NCBI GenBank assembly: GCA_029448655.1
Contig: JACCLO010000002.1
Location: 1,302,001 to 1,366,000, forward strand
Direction: 5' to 3'
Source: Wolfiporia cocos
Lineage: Eukaryota; Basidiomycota; Agaricomycetes; Polyporales; Phaeolaceae
DNA: 64,000 nt
The position numbers and the translations under genes are program-made. Under the pieces are notes generated by a model that had not been told where the DNA came from, did no database searches, and saw only the letters and a program-made list of their open reading frames with translations. Numbering within the stretch: position 1 is the stretch's first letter; the number at the start of each line of letters is the position of its first letter. Below are positions 63,958-64,000 of this stretch, in pieces.

Positions 63958-64000
63958 TTCTATCCTTCTTCATGAGCCTGAGGACTATGATGACAAGGAT

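Noticed and set aside
1..64000. CRISPR array, operons, ribosome-binding sites or bacterial insertion sequences
   Set aside because: Tandem repeats present are contiguous without spacers and the gene structure with introns is eukaryotic.

Overview
The window is a piece of a fungal nuclear genome, most likely an Agaricomycete (mushroom/polypore lineage of Basidiomycota). The evidence is short GT-AG introns of about 45-60 nt in nearly every gene, a basidiomycete-style HET-domain locus, a crinkler-type kinase-like gene, paired bHLH factors with an IExEQRRRDEL basic region, and Ty1/copia plus hAT-like repeats. The species cannot be named from the sequence. All coordinates and splice sites were read by eye.

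Left part (1-37 kb) is gene-dense. In order: a Zip2/SHOC1-like XPF-fold meiotic protein (+), a kelch beta-propeller protein (-), a kinase-like crinkler-type gene with a frame break (+), an NCS1 purine-cytosine permease (-), coatomer beta (-), a CstF hinge/C-terminal protein without an RRM (-), a dithiol glutaredoxin (-), NIF3 (+), a decayed HET gene (-), the 49-kDa subunit of mitochondrial complex I (-), an MRH/Atg27-like membrane protein (+), bHLH factor 1 (+), a multispan membrane protein (+), bHLH factor 2 (+) and an F-box protein (-). Several neighbours share short divergent promoters (glutaredoxin/NIF3, complex I/MRH protein, kelch/kinase) or converge closely (Zip2/kelch 54 bp apart). Genes are housekeeping or regulatory and do not form one pathway; the two bHLH paralogues are the only evident duplicated pair.

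Right part (about 37-64 kb) is a transposon graveyard with no host gene I could support. It holds one near-complete Ty1/copia element (43498-48397: identical-length LTRs, target duplication GTCCC, half-tRNA-Met-type primer site, one 1292-codon gag-pol frame cut by TGA codons); a 5.1-kb non-autonomous LTR element (52314-57402) that has itself received other elements; two solo LTRs of a 716-719-bp family; five solo LTRs with intact target duplications (plus one degenerate copy) of a 408-460-bp family carrying a hairpin with paired changes; a hAT-like MITE with 8-bp duplication; and two foldback elements (41503-42215, 49806-50947) with shared ends, 8-bp duplications, AGAT-NN-ATCT palindromes and outward-facing tRNA-like modules. 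The last pair is my best candidate for something undescribed. Differences between repeat copies are mostly transitions, many at CpG, which fits methylation-linked decay.

How the pieces relate: in the repeat zone, order of insertion can be read from nesting. The old dispersed repeats R1 and R2 were hit by the 5.1-kb element and the copia element; unoccupied paralogous sites for both insertions survive in the same window (41217 and 61810).
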